Of a DNA stretch of 64,000 nt, positions 45,525 through 55,187 are shown in pieces. The stretch covers positions 1,758,156-1,822,155 of the forward strand of contig NZ_LT854640.1 in NCBI RefSeq assembly GCF_900184255.1. The letters are read 5' to 3'. Within the stretch, counting starts at the first letter, position 1. The number at the start of each line of letters is the position of its first letter. This DNA is from Haloimpatiens massiliensis. GTDB lineage: Bacteria; Bacillota; Clostridia; Clostridiales; Clostridiaceae. Made by a program: the position numbers and the translations under genes. A model generated the notes under the pieces. It was given only the letters and a program-made list of their open reading frames with translations, did not search any database and had not been told where the DNA came from.

Positions 45525-46223
45525 TTAAAACATATTCCTATTCTCTTCAATAAAATTCCTCTGTTTATTTAAATAATTAATAAGAGGTTTTACATTATTA
45601 TTTGTAGATTCCTCTAAAGCTTTTTTATATTCAGTTGAAGTTTCACCATTCATATATTTAAGCGGTAACCTATTATCAAGTAATTGTTTTAAAAATATAA
45701 AACGACCTATTCTTCCATTACCATCTTGAAATGGATGTATCTTTTCAAATTCTAAATGAAATTTTGCTATATCTTCTAATGTTACTTCTTTTAGATTATT
45801 AAATTTATTTATTAAAATATTCAATTTATCTTCAACTTCCCAAGGATTTGCTGTATCAAAATTAGCCCCTAATATTTTATTAGAATATTTCTTAAAAACA
45901 CCTGCTAAACCTAAATCATATAGTCTAGTTCTATACATTAAACTAGCATGCCACTCTTTTATCATTTCTAAAGTTAAAGGCTTATCCAAACTATCAATAA
46001 TTAAATCAAATGTATAAAACGAATTCACAGTTTCTTGTACATCATCTAAAGTATGAGTTCCTGTAACTATATTTTTTTCCATAAGCATTTGTAAAGCTTC
46101 TGTCGTAAATGTACTTCCCTCTATTTTATTAGAATGGTAGATAAAATCATATTTTAATATTTCATTTAATGAATTATGAATACCCTTTGTTTCCTTTAAT
46201 ATTTGTAAAAATTTATTGTACAT
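45525..46223 (-). CDS. Fic-domain protein with N-terminal inhibitory motif
   Basis: 232 residues. The catalytic Fic motif H-P-F-Q-D-G-N-G-R at residues 163-171 matches HxFx(D/E)GNGR exactly. The N-terminal inhibitory motif S-x-x-x-E-G (S31-N-K-I-E35-G36) marks a self-inhibited (class II-like) Fic protein, consistent with transfer of AMP or another nucleotide from a nucleotide donor to protein hydroxyls. No separate antitoxin gene is needed or seen. Cargo of the manC element; the target is unknown. Confidence 0.9.
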   Translation of the reverse strand: MYNKFLQILKETKGIHNSLNEILKYDFIYHSNKIEGSTFTTEALQMLMEKNIVTGTHTLDDVQETVNSFYTFDLIIDSLDKPLTLEMIKEWHASLMYRTRLYDLGLAGVFKKYSNKILGANFDTANPWEVEDKLNILINKFNNLKEVTLEDIAKFHLEFEKIHPFQDGNGRIGRFIFLKQLLDNRLPLKYMNGETSTEYKKALEESTNNNVKPLINYLNKQRNFIEENRNMF

Positions 46224-46444
46224 TTTTATAACTCCTATTCATTTAAAATAATTCATTATTATATATTATACCCTATACAATATTAAATAAAAACACATTT
46301 TCCATTTTATCCAAGTTTGTTTTAGGATCTATCGTATTGTTCAAGTAAGTATTTATCAAAAGTGTATTTACTTTTATAAATAACTATACTTCTTTTTTAA
46401 ATTTAAATAACTTTCTAACACCACTAAAATTCTATAATAAAAAA

Positions 46445-46468
46445 ACTAGCACTTGTAAAAATGCTAGT
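46445..46468 (-). terminator. Terminator of the SEC-C gene
   Basis: ACTAGCA / TGCTAGT around a 10-nt loop, followed by seven or more Ts on the minus strand, 55 bases beyond the stop codon. Confidence 0.75.
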
Positions 46469-46522
46469 CTTATACATACTCTGAATAGTATACACAGAAC
46501 TTATGTAAAAACACTATAAAAA

Positions 46523-48187
46523 TCATTTGCCACAACATTTTTTATACTTTTTTCCACTTCCACATGGACAAAAATCATTGCGTCCAACTTTTTTAGAATG
46601 TCTTGTAAAATAACAACTTTCACGCCAGGCAATTTCAATGTTACCTATTATTTCATGATAAAATTTATTCCAAATATATTCTGGTAAGCCTCCGTTTTTA
46701 AGTGTGGTTTTTCCTTTAGAATTATAATCTACAAAACAAATAAAATTCTTATTGTTTGGCAATATCTCCTTATTTGTACGATAATCCTTTTTATAAACAT
46801 TAATATATAAAGAATCTGCTTCCATTAAACCATGCTTTTGTTGTATTCTTGGTGATGGTGGATTTTTGATACCTTTTAGCCATTCAATTGCATTAGTAAT
46901 AACTTCAAGAATTTCTTCCTTATTTTCAACATCTCCAATATATAAATGAGCTCTCAGCCGTTTTCGCTCCTGATTACTGACATCTTGTATATTATTTATT
47001 TTATATTTGTCAGTTGTGTAGTTTGGAAAACAAAAGTATTTTACTTCAGTTAAATCGACAACTTCAGTTGAAGGATCAAAAATAATGAAATCACCTCGCT
47101 CAATTACACTTTTTAATACAACATCAAAATTCTTTTCTTGGGTATACATATCAACAATTTCTTTATTTGTATACCGTATCCATCCAGTAAGCATTCTAGG
47201 ATTGCTGAAAGAGAACATGTATTGCTCATATTCTTTGTAGTGATCAAAAACTAATATAGCCATTAATGTTGCAATTTGACCGATATAAGCTCTATCTGTA
47301 TTTTGAATTTCTATATCAACATTCAATTGTTTGTTATTACCAATATCACTTATGCTACGACAATAAATACAAGGTATACTAAGTTGCATTGCAATTAAAG
47401 AAAAAGCTGGATAATCTCTTTTAACAGTATCAATATTTAATAATTCAATGTGTTTATTAATGAAAAGAGTCAATCCTAGCAAAACCCCGCTAGCTGTGTC
47501 GAATGCAGAATCTATCATATAATCAAATTCGTGTACAGATAACTCAAGACACTTAGAAACATGGTTTTCAATATAATAAAAACATAGTCTTTCACCAATT
47601 GCCTGCCTCTTTACTGCAACTTTTCCGTGATTTATTGCATTTCTTAAATTCACATTAATATTTTTTGCAATTTCTTCATATCCATTTTTATTAACTACTG
47701 CAACCAATTTACTGAGCGTATTTTGGGACGTATAATCTTTATTTATCGCTTTACCTGTCAAAAAAGCAATAACTCTTAAGAAGTTGGACAAACAACTTTC
47801 AAGAATTGCAGTATAAGTTGGTAATCTATACAGTAGTGTTTTTGTTTCTTGAGCTATATTAAAATTACGCAAATCTAATATTGTTTGAGAAATCTGTAAG
47901 TATGAATTATAACCCATTAAAAAATACTCAAAAATTGTTTCGTCAATTTCTAAATCGTTACTATGATTATTATATAAGTCTTCCAGTAATTTATATACTT
48001 GCCCACAAACAGATGTGTTCCAATATGAACAAGGCTCTGTTGTCACTATCTTATCCAAAAGATAGAGCATTTCATGACTTATTTCAGTAATACATAGATC
48101 TATATTTTTATCAATTTGATCCAATAACTTGTCTAAATCAAATTGAGAGTAAAACTTGGCTTTGCAATATTCTACAACCCAATTCAC
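46523..48187 (-). CDS. Large SEC-C motif protein
   Basis: 554 residues. The only recognised module is the C-terminal SEC-C metal-binding motif G-R-N-D-F-C-P-C-G-S-G-K-K-Y-K-K-C-C at about residues 533-552. The rest is alpha-rich with two isolated cysteine pairs (C-S-Y-W; C-I-Y-C-R) and no transmembrane segment. Proteins of this shape are common accessory genes with no assigned role; the SEC-C tail probably binds zinc and mediates protein or RNA contact. It stands as a single gene with its own terminator. Confidence 0.72.
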   Translation of the reverse strand: MNWVVEYCKAKFYSQFDLDKLLDQIDKNIDLCITEISHEMLYLLDKIVTTEPCSYWNTSVCGQVYKLLEDLYNNHSNDLEIDETIFEYFLMGYNSYLQISQTILDLRNFNIAQETKTLLYRLPTYTAILESCLSNFLRVIAFLTGKAINKDYTSQNTLSKLVAVVNKNGYEEIAKNINVNLRNAINHGKVAVKRQAIGERLCFYYIENHVSKCLELSVHEFDYMIDSAFDTASGVLLGLTLFINKHIELLNIDTVKRDYPAFSLIAMQLSIPCIYCRSISDIGNNKQLNVDIEIQNTDRAYIGQIATLMAILVFDHYKEYEQYMFSFSNPRMLTGWIRYTNKEIVDMYTQEKNFDVVLKSVIERGDFIIFDPSTEVVDLTEVKYFCFPNYTTDKYKINNIQDVSNQERKRLRAHLYIGDVENKEEILEVITNAIEWLKGIKNPPSPRIQQKHGLMEADSLYINVYKKDYRTNKEILPNNKNFICFVDYNSKGKTTLKNGGLPEYIWNKFYHEIIGNIEIAWRESCYFTRHSKKVGRNDFCPCGSGKKYKKCCGK

Positions 48188-48425
48188 ACCACCACCCCTT
48201 AAAAACTATATTTATAAATTTATACCAATCAGTGTAATATAAACTTTAAATAATCATAAAATTACTATTTATTAAAGCTCTAATACTTTTTACATTACAA
48301 TATGCAAAAATTTTTTTGTTATAACCTTGTATAAACAGCTCTTCATTAATAATGGTTCTTTAATAATTTCTATACCTACATTAAAAAATTTATTTTAATA
48401 AACTCCATGTATCTTTTTAATATTT

Positions 48426-50008
48426 TTAAATATCTATATTAAATTCATCACCTTCAAATTTTTCACAGAGCCATTCCCATTGTTTAACTCGCTTTTCCAT
48501 TTTTAATTTATTTATTGGATCTTTTATATAAATTACTTTTATTTGAGAAACCTGATTTATAATTAAGCATATATAATATCGCTCACCATACATATGAGCG
48601 GTAGTATATTCATTATTGGTTAAAGTAAAACTATCATTTTCACTATTTAGTGATTTTACCTCTATATATCTAATACTACCATTATTTTCAAAACTCTCAA
48701 TATCATATCCTTTATTCTGCTTGCTTACATCAGTTGCTTTATTTCCAAATAAAAATTCTTCAATTTCAATGCATTGAATTTCTGCACTTCTCCATTTTGA
48801 AATGTTAATTTTAATACCTTTATTATTAGTACTATAAGTATTTGAATTAATATAATTGTTACTATTTGAAGATTTCTCTATTATATCTGCTAACGAGATT
48901 TGTTTTTGTTTTACCTCTTCAAATTTACGTAAATCAATTTTATAATTATCATAAAAATAATCAAGAGCCCCCTTGTAAACATTTTCATAAAATGTTTCTC
49001 TAAACGCTGTTGAAAATTCTATTTTTTTTGTTAATAAACCCCTTATATTTATGTATTCTTCTTGGTTACCTGGTAACCATATATTGTTAACATTTAATGA
49101 CCTAATATTTTTTTGTGCAATTTCATTAATAAAATTAGCAAAAATCTTACCTAAAATATTATGAAGTGTTGATTGTCTTGCTAAATCCTTAGTAAAAAAA
49201 CTCATTAACTCTTCTATAGAAAATTCATCATTACAAAATTTATTAATAAAATCATACATAAAGTTATCAATTTTTATTGAAGGTACTCTATCATTAAAAT
49301 TATCTGTATTGTTAATTAAGATTCTATATTCATCTAATGATAAAAATTTAAGTGGCTTTTTTATACCTGAGACTGCAACGAAACTATCAGCCTTTGTTTT
49401 TATCATTGGTATTACTCTGATTAATTTATATAATTCTTCTTCAAAATAAATTGAAAATTTAGATAAAGAATTATTTGTAGTAATAATTTGCAAAATACTT
49501 GAATCCTTTTCTTCACCATTAAACACACTTTTGACAATCTCAATTATTAATTTTGCTACTGCATATAATATTTCTTCACACTGTTCATCAAAATTAATAT
49601 GCTTTCTTGAAGGGTCTGTAGAAAAATGGCCATTAATTTTAAATGGAAACCCAAGTTTGTCTAAAGTAGGTAAAAAAACATGTAACACAGACTCGCTACC
49701 TGAACAAGGAATAAGTTTCTTTCCATCTGTTTTTAATGCTATTTGAAAAGAGTTTTCACTAGTACTACCATTATATACCCTCCACATATCCTTGTTTCCA
49801 TTTCTTGCAATAGTAATATTAGTATCCTCTTTTGATACTTCTATAAATTCATTTACATCTTCTACAGAAACTTTAAATTCAGTAATGTTGTTTAAAAAAA
49901 TGAAAATATCACTATCCAAATTCATTAACTCTTCTTTTAATACATTTATTTGTGGATTTTTAAATATAAATATTGTATTATATTTATTCTGTAATTTATT
50001 TACTATAT
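48426..50008 (-). pseudogene. C-terminal part of the GHKL ATPase-DUF3883 protein (gene split by transposon)
   Basis: About 525 codons after the transposon, entering as N-K-L-Q-N-K-Y-N-T-I-F-I-F-K. The middle is alpha/beta with S-T-D-P-S-R-K-H-I-N-F near the start, as in Hsp90-like second domains. The end is a DUF3883 domain: K-G-Y-D-I-E-S, I-R-Y-I-E-V-K-S-L-N and F-T-L-T-N-N-E-Y-T-T-A, a PD-(D/E)XK-like nuclease fold. Removing the insertion and one copy of its 6-bp target duplication fuses it in frame with 53161-53650 into a 688-residue protein. The downstream part alone lacks the ATPase and may be untranslated. Confidence 0.85.
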
Positions 50009-50136
50009 TGTTAAACGTCAAATTTCTCCTAATTTAAACGTCAGTTTATTTCTATAATTATTGTACAATTTACGTCAAATTATTTCTACAAAATCACTTT
50101 ATTTTTAATGAAAAATCATTTTGCACCTAAAAGAAA

Positions 50137-50154
50137 AAGGAGCTAGCGCTCCTT
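50137..50154 (-). terminator. Terminator of the transposon operon
   Basis: AAGGAGC-tagc-GCTCCTT followed on the minus strand by a T-rich run, seven bases beyond the ATPase stop. Confidence 0.7.
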
Positions 50155-50160
50155 GTGATT

Positions 50161-50964
50161 TTAATGCAATGATATTTCATTGGCGGCAGCCATTATTATA
50201 TCAGTATCGATTACGTTTTTTTCGTGCTGCGCACCTATTATTAAAGCTTTAGTTAATATCATATTTAAGCGTCTTATAGAGCCAGCACAACTTCTATATG
50301 CAGCCAAAACAGCATTGTTATCAAATATTTCTGGCGAAGCCCCTGCTAATGATAATCTAGAATTAATATATTCTAAAGCTTCAAGTTCAGAAAGTCCTCC
50401 AAAATTATAATTTATTATAATTCTTTGCTTTAATGCCTCATGTATCTGTTTTTCTAAGATATTATTTAACACAGGTTGTCCTATCAAAACTAAAGAAAAA
50501 CAGTCCTTTGAATCCATGGAGAAGTTCATAAGTAGCTTTAAATCCTTTAAAATATCATTGTTTAGGTATTGTGCTTCATCCCAAACTAATATATAGTGCA
50601 CACGTTTATCTGTACTCATACTTTCCATATAATCTTTTATACTCTTAAACATATCAGATTTACGAGAGGAAGGTTCAATTCCTAAGGAGATGCAAAATTG
50701 TCTATAGAACTCAGTAGTAGTTACAGTAGTAAAGCAAAGATATATAACTTTTGTCAAATTAGGGTTTACTTTTTTAGTAAAGCATCTTAAGGCAAAGGTT
50801 TTTCCACTGCCAGGAGAAGCTGTAAATAAGCCGATTCCCCTAGCTTCATTAAGATACTCAAGTCTTGATATCATCTCTTTTAGATCATTTGACATATAGG
50901 CATCTTTTTCTTTTATACCTTTTTCAAATGGATTCATTGTCATACCATAAAATTGTTTAAACAT
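50161..50964 (-). CDS. Transposon AAA+ ATPase (TniB/TnsC/ExeA type)
   Basis: 267 residues from the ATG at 50964, overlapping the transposase stop by 8 bases; AAGGATGG lies upstream. The sequence starts M-F-K-Q-F-Y-G-M-T-M-N-P-F-E-K, typical of ExeA/TniB-type proteins. Walker A A-S-P-G-S-G-K-T near residue 53 and Walker B L-V-W-D-E-A-Q. In Tn7 and Tn552-like systems such ATPases link target choice to the DDE transposase. Confidence 0.86.
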   Translation of the reverse strand: MFKQFYGMTMNPFEKGIKEKDAYMSNDLKEMISRLEYLNEARGIGLFTASPGSGKTFALRCFTKKVNPNLTKVIYLCFTTVTTTEFYRQFCISLGIEPSSRKSDMFKSIKDYMESMSTDKRVHYILVWDEAQYLNNDILKDLKLLMNFSMDSKDCFSLVLIGQPVLNNILEKQIHEALKQRIIINYNFGGLSELEALEYINSRLSLAGASPEIFDNNAVLAAYRSCAGSIRRLNMILTKALIIGAQHEKNVIDTDIIMAAANEISLH

Positions 50965-52216
50965 TTTTAAAACCATCCTTTGAATAATTTATAGTAAATG
51001 CATTCTTACGCTTAGTTTTACCATTTTCAACCTTATTTGTTTTTCTAATACTGTATTTAACATTTTCATAATATACATATGCATTATCCATATCATCAGG
51101 TAAATATCTTATTTCAATTTTTTGTCCTATAAATTGCATAGGTACATCATAGGATATTTTATCAATGCTTATTGTTGAGTCATTATTAACTCTTCGTTGT
51201 ATGCGATTCATAAAGCAATTATCCAACCACTCACTATCAGCAGCTACTTTAACATGAGCTAAATCGCTTTTATATCTATCGATAGGACGTTGTGATGTAG
51301 CTGAATGTACTGTTACATTATGCTTGTTTATATATGCGAATAGCTCATCGTTTAGCTCCGCTAAGGAAGATATAGATTCTGTATCTAGAGCGTTTAGCCA
51401 TCTACTTTTTAATGTTCTAAAGTTTCTTTCTACTTTTCCTTTGGATGCTCCATCCCTTACCATGGTGTGCAGTTCTACTATTCCAAGGGATCCACAGATA
51501 AGACTTAATTGTTCATTTTTATAAGGAGAACCGTTGTCCAAATAAAGTTTATTAGGTATGCCGTATCTAGCAATAGATTCTTTAAGTACCTTTTGAAAAT
51601 TATAAGAGTTATCATTGTAAAAAAATCTTCCGCCAACGATAAGCCTTGATTTGTCATCAATTAGCATAATTAGATATGTTCTTTTACGTATGCCATTTTC
51701 AGTAATATACGGGCCATAACATGTATCACCTTGGTACATACCAGTTGCAAACTCTTCTTCAAAGGCTTTTCGATCTTTCATATTTATGCATCTAGCAGAT
51801 TTAAGATCATTATTTTTTATAAATCTTTGAACTGTAGATAAGGATATGCTTTTTTCATTGATAAGGCCATCTTCGATAAGTTTATGATATATAAGAGTAG
51901 CATTAATTTTAGGAAATGTATTTTTTAGAATATATATCTGTTCTATGGCTACATCATTTAATTTTCTGGTTTTACCTATGTCGCTACGCGTCTTCGGTAG
52001 AAGGGCCTCAAAACCAAACCTATTATAATCTGATTCCCAATTAGATAGTGTTCCAGGACTATACAAAACTGACTTACCGTTAGGTAATTTTACAGGAGTA
52101 GTTGCAACACGCCTATAATAAGCAATTTTGGAGCTTTCGGTATAAGTGTTATTTATAGCTGGAGCTATTAGGGCTAGTCTAATAGAAGCTATTTCAATCA
52201 TTTCTTTGTTATTCAT
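50957..52216 (-). CDS. DDE transposase (TniA/TnsB/Mu-like)
   Basis: 419 residues. An N-terminal helix-turn-helix region (about 40-130) precedes an rve/RNase-H core: M-L-I-D-D-K-S-R near residue 186, L-Y-L-D-N-G-S-P near residue 230, and G-K-V-E-R-N-F-R near residue 264, supplying D, D and E. A Mu-C-like beta domain (S-I-D-K-I-S-Y-D-V-P, about 350-420) ends it. GAGGTGATG precedes the ATG. It shares the operon with the AAA+ partner and would cut both strand ends at the TGT termini. Confidence 0.88.
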   Translation of the reverse strand: MNNKEMIEIASIRLALIAPAINNTYTESSKIAYYRRVATTPVKLPNGKSVLYSPGTLSNWESDYNRFGFEALLPKTRSDIGKTRKLNDVAIEQIYILKNTFPKINATLIYHKLIEDGLINEKSISLSTVQRFIKNNDLKSARCINMKDRKAFEEEFATGMYQGDTCYGPYITENGIRKRTYLIMLIDDKSRLIVGGRFFYNDNSYNFQKVLKESIARYGIPNKLYLDNGSPYKNEQLSLICGSLGIVELHTMVRDGASKGKVERNFRTLKSRWLNALDTESISSLAELNDELFAYINKHNVTVHSATSQRPIDRYKSDLAHVKVAADSEWLDNCFMNRIQRRVNNDSTISIDKISYDVPMQFIGQKIEIRYLPDDMDNAYVYYENVKYSIRKTNKVENGKTKRKNAFTINYSKDGFKNV

Positions 52217-52323
52217 TTCAACATCACCTCTATAAAAATGCTATCATGGAGAAATTATAATATCCATTATCGTATTGAGTGGTATATATAAAATAAAATT
52301 AAAAGCATATAGCTATAGCTTAA

Positions 52324-52899
52324 TTATGATGTTCCTTGAAAAAAGGATAATCCATTTCTATTAAAAAAGTTTGTTATAAAGGTTTCAATTTCAATAAAGG
52401 TACTATTTATAACACGTTGTATAAAACTTAAGTTAGAAATAAGCCTGTCTTGTAAAAGTCCAAGCCATAGTTGTTTATGTTCTTTGAATTTATTTAAAAT
52501 TCGATAGAATGTAGATATTGCTATACAGTAATGTTCACACATAGCTTCTACAGAGGTAAATTTATGTACAAGATAATCATGAATAATAGACACAGTAAAT
52601 TTAAAGCTAAATGACATGTAGGGCACAATTACCGAAGGTAGGATAGCATGAGTATGTCCGCATGACGGGCAAATATATCTATTGATAGTTATTATATTAT
52701 CGTGAACTTCATTATTATCATAAGTCACAAGATGGCGTTTATAAGAGGCAAATAGGGATAGATCGTGTTTAGATCCGCAGAATGGACATACCAAAGCCTC
52801 TGAATTAACCGTTTTCATATACTCTTCAAAAATATTTATCTCATTTTCAAAAGAAATTTGTTTAAAACACTTGCATAGTTGTGAAAATAATCTTATCAT
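52324..52899 (-). CDS. Transposon zinc-ribbon/HTH protein (DUF6431-like)
   Basis: 191 residues. A zinc ribbon with C-P-F-C near residue 38 and C-P-S-C near residue 75 is followed by helices containing S-V-E-A-M-C-E-H-Y-C-I-A-I-S-T-F-Y-R-I-L, a helix-turn-helix. The layout (zinc finger then HTH, encoded with a DDE transposase and AAA+ ATPase) recalls TniQ/TnsD target selectors, but sequence homology to TniQ is not evident. No strong ribosome binding site precedes the ATG; hairpins lie directly upstream. Confidence 0.7.
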   Translation of the reverse strand: MIRLFSQLCKCFKQISFENEINIFEEYMKTVNSEALVCPFCGSKHDLSLFASYKRHLVTYDNNEVHDNIITINRYICPSCGHTHAILPSVIVPYMSFSFKFTVSIIHDYLVHKFTSVEAMCEHYCIAISTFYRILNKFKEHKQLWLGLLQDRLISNLSFIQRVINSTFIEIETFITNFFNRNGLSFFQGTS

Positions 52900-52911
52900 A
52901 ATAATAGGTTG

Positions 52912-53042
52912 TAAGAGCTTACGCTCTTATTTTTAGGGAAGAACCTTCGCTTTGCACGGCTTGGGGTTCTTCCCTTTCCTTTCTCTAGTTTTTATAATAA
53001 GCTTAAAATAACCTCCAAATGATGTCAAGTCATTAGGAGGTT
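52912..53042. promoter_or_regulatory. Hairpin cluster at the transposon right end
   Basis: Three stems: TAAGAGC/GCTCTTA (52912-52929), AGGGAAGAACC/GGTTCTTCCCT (52935-52975) with an 18-nt GC-rich loop, and AACCTCCAAATGA/TCATTAGGAGGTT (53010-53042; one mismatch) with a T-rich tail on the plus strand. The outermost can act as a terminator; the middle one may be a leader RNA structure. Confidence 0.6.
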
Positions 53043-53160
53043 TTATTTAGCAATAATATGATTATTTAAAATGCATTTAATTACTGGATAGTTATTGGAG
53101 TTATAGTTATAATTTGACTTAGAAATGCAGTTTTCAAAAGCTATATTTTGACGCACTACA

Positions 53161-53650
53161 CTATATCTAATATAGAACTGTCCATATTTCCTTCTACAAG
53201 AAAAGGTATTCTTACTGTAGGACACTTATTTATTCCAAAACCACGTAATATTTCTTCACTTTTACTTTTAGAAAATGTAAAACTTTCATTATTAGAAAAT
53301 ATAATAATATCACTTGTCAAAAAAGTAGTACTTTTAAATCCAACGCCTCTATACCCTATCATTTGTTTTCTATCCTTATTACTACTACCAGCCCTACTTA
53401 TTGAAATGATATCACTTTCGTCAAAGGGTTTACCATTATTAGCAAAATATAAATTTTTACCATCATAGTATAAATATGATTTTGTTGATTTCGCATCATC
53501 AGCATTTTGTAATAATTCAATTAAAACACGATTTCCATAACTCTCAGCAATATAGTGTTCTAACTGTGCCAAATCCTCAAATAATTGAGGTGAATTTTTC
53601 CCTTCTTCTAAAAATTTTTTATTTATTTGCAAGATAGTATCTCTTATCAT
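53161..53650 (-). pseudogene. N-terminal part of the GHKL ATPase-DUF3883 protein (sacsin-like), split by transposon
   Basis: 162 codons in the gene proper. The GHKL (Hsp90/sacsin-type) ATP site is complete: N-box E-L-L-Q-N-A-D-D-A-K near residue 45, G1 F-A-N-N-G-K-P-F-D near residue 68, G2 M-I-G-Y-R-G-V-G-F-K-S near residue 96. It enters the transposon after S-I-L-D-I-V and stops. AAGGAG precedes the ATG, 13 bases after the stop of the upstream partner gene. The restored 688-residue protein would join an ATP-dependent clamp-like head to a DUF3883 nuclease-like tail, an arrangement frequent in bacterial defence loci. Confidence 0.85.
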
Positions 53651-53663
53651 TTTTTACTCCTTA

Positions 53664-55187
53664 TCATAAATTCACTTGGAAATACTTTTCAATACTATTT
53701 TTTAGATTGCAAATATTCACATAATATGTTTTCTCTAGATAATAATATAAATTACTAAAGCCCTTTATAATTTGTTCTCTTTTTTTTCCTGTAAATTTTT
53801 CATTTTGAGCAATATATTCTAATTCATAAAAGAACTGGTGTTTAGCGTAAATCTTATCTATGTATTTTTCATATAAGGAAAAAACTTTATCTAAATCATC
53901 TGTAACAAAGAATATTTTCTTATAGATCAATTCATTTACTGACCAATCGAATTTAAATGAAAGAGTATATTCAAAGTATTCAATTATATCTTTAAAGGCC
54001 CTATTTTTAAATAAACTTTTCTCCATTAATAGTTCGTATATAAAATCATATTTAAAATATGCATATAAACTTCCAAAAACATCACACATCTTTTTAGGGT
54101 TATAATATGATACAATTTGAAACTTGTCATCACTCTTTTTAGTAATTAAATCAATAATAATTTCTTTGGCAAATTGAAAATTATTTTGAATTACCGAATT
54201 AATTAAACTTAAAACCATAGAAATTTCTTTATGATTAAAAAAATATTCATACGCCTCCATTATTAAGCTTTTCTTTTTTTCATAACTTTCATAAGTAAAA
54301 GGTAAAATCTTAACAATGTACTCATAATATTGCTCTTGGGTATCAATATATAAATTCAAACTTTCAATTCTATATCTCAAATAATCATCAAAAATAGATT
54401 TATTATAATCATTTATATATTCAAATGTTAAAATTCTCTCATTAAACCCTAACTTATAACCTTTGGTTAAGAAGAATTTCAAGATATTTTTTGACTTATA
54501 AGCAAACATTTCCGATATAGTATTTTCAATGATATCAATATTACGTCTATAATTTTCAGTGACACCTTTTTCAATTTCATCATAAATATTATCAAATTTT
54601 ATAGCATTTTGTTTTTTTATTTCATAGCATTTGTATATAAAATGTATCACAAGCTTTATAAGCTCATCATCATTATCTAAAAATATTCTATCTAGAACTC
54701 GCTTTCTAAATCTATCGTCCAGCATAAGTATATATATGTTGTTTTTATTACTTTTAGCAGATTTATATATAGAATTAAATAGTGCCATATCTGAAGTAAA
54801 TATTCTTATTAAGTTAAGTTTATTCTCTAAAATATCCTCATTAAGAAGAGATATAGCAAGCTCAAACTTTATTTCTTCGTCATCCCAATACTCTTCAATT
54901 GCATTTACTATTTCATCAGTACTTTCTGATTGTACACCACTATAGTTATTTATTTTTTGTGTAAATAAAACTCTATCTTCTTTTTTCAATAAATCACTTT
55001 CAATTAAACATTCCTTAAGTATATCCTTGCTTTCAAGATTCTTAAATGTAACAAATCTGTATGAATGCTGAAAAAAACAGTTTTCAATTATATTCTTAAC
55101 TTCTTTAATTTTAAAAGCTAAAAACCCAAATATAGATGTAAGTTCTTTAATAGGAATATAGTTACAGCATTTAATTCTATACTTTCC
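53664..55187 (-). pseudogene. C-terminal portion of a large helical protein, truncated by the IS element
   Basis: 507 codons open from the IS border (G-K-Y-R-I-K-C-C-N-Y-I-P-I-K-E-L-T-S) to the stop. The longest ATG-started product would be 441 residues. It is all-alpha, with regular Tyr/Phe/Ile-rich helical repeats (for example I-F-D-D-Y-L-R-Y-R-I-E-S-L-N-L-Y) and no recognised catalytic motif, as in sensor regions of large P-loop or scaffold proteins. The 5' part, probably with the catalytic domain, is gone. It lies 13 bases upstream of the GHKL gene, so it is its likely functional partner. Confidence 0.7.

Larger units (their letters stand above)
50009..53160 (-). mobile_element. Three-gene Tn7/Mu-like transposon (3.15 kb) inside the GHKL gene
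   Basis: The ends are TGTTAAACGTCAAATTT (left, 50009) and, inverted, TGTAGTGCGTCAAAAT (right, 53160), both TGT-starting and sharing CGTCAAA. A 6-bp target duplication CTATAT lies at 50003-50008 and 53161-53166. The left end repeats ACGTCAAAT/ACGTCAGTT three times (about 50014-50080), like multiple transposase-binding sites. Genes: zinc-ribbon/HTH protein, DDE transposase, AAA+ ATPase. The three genes and both ends look intact, so it may be active. Confidence 0.85.
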
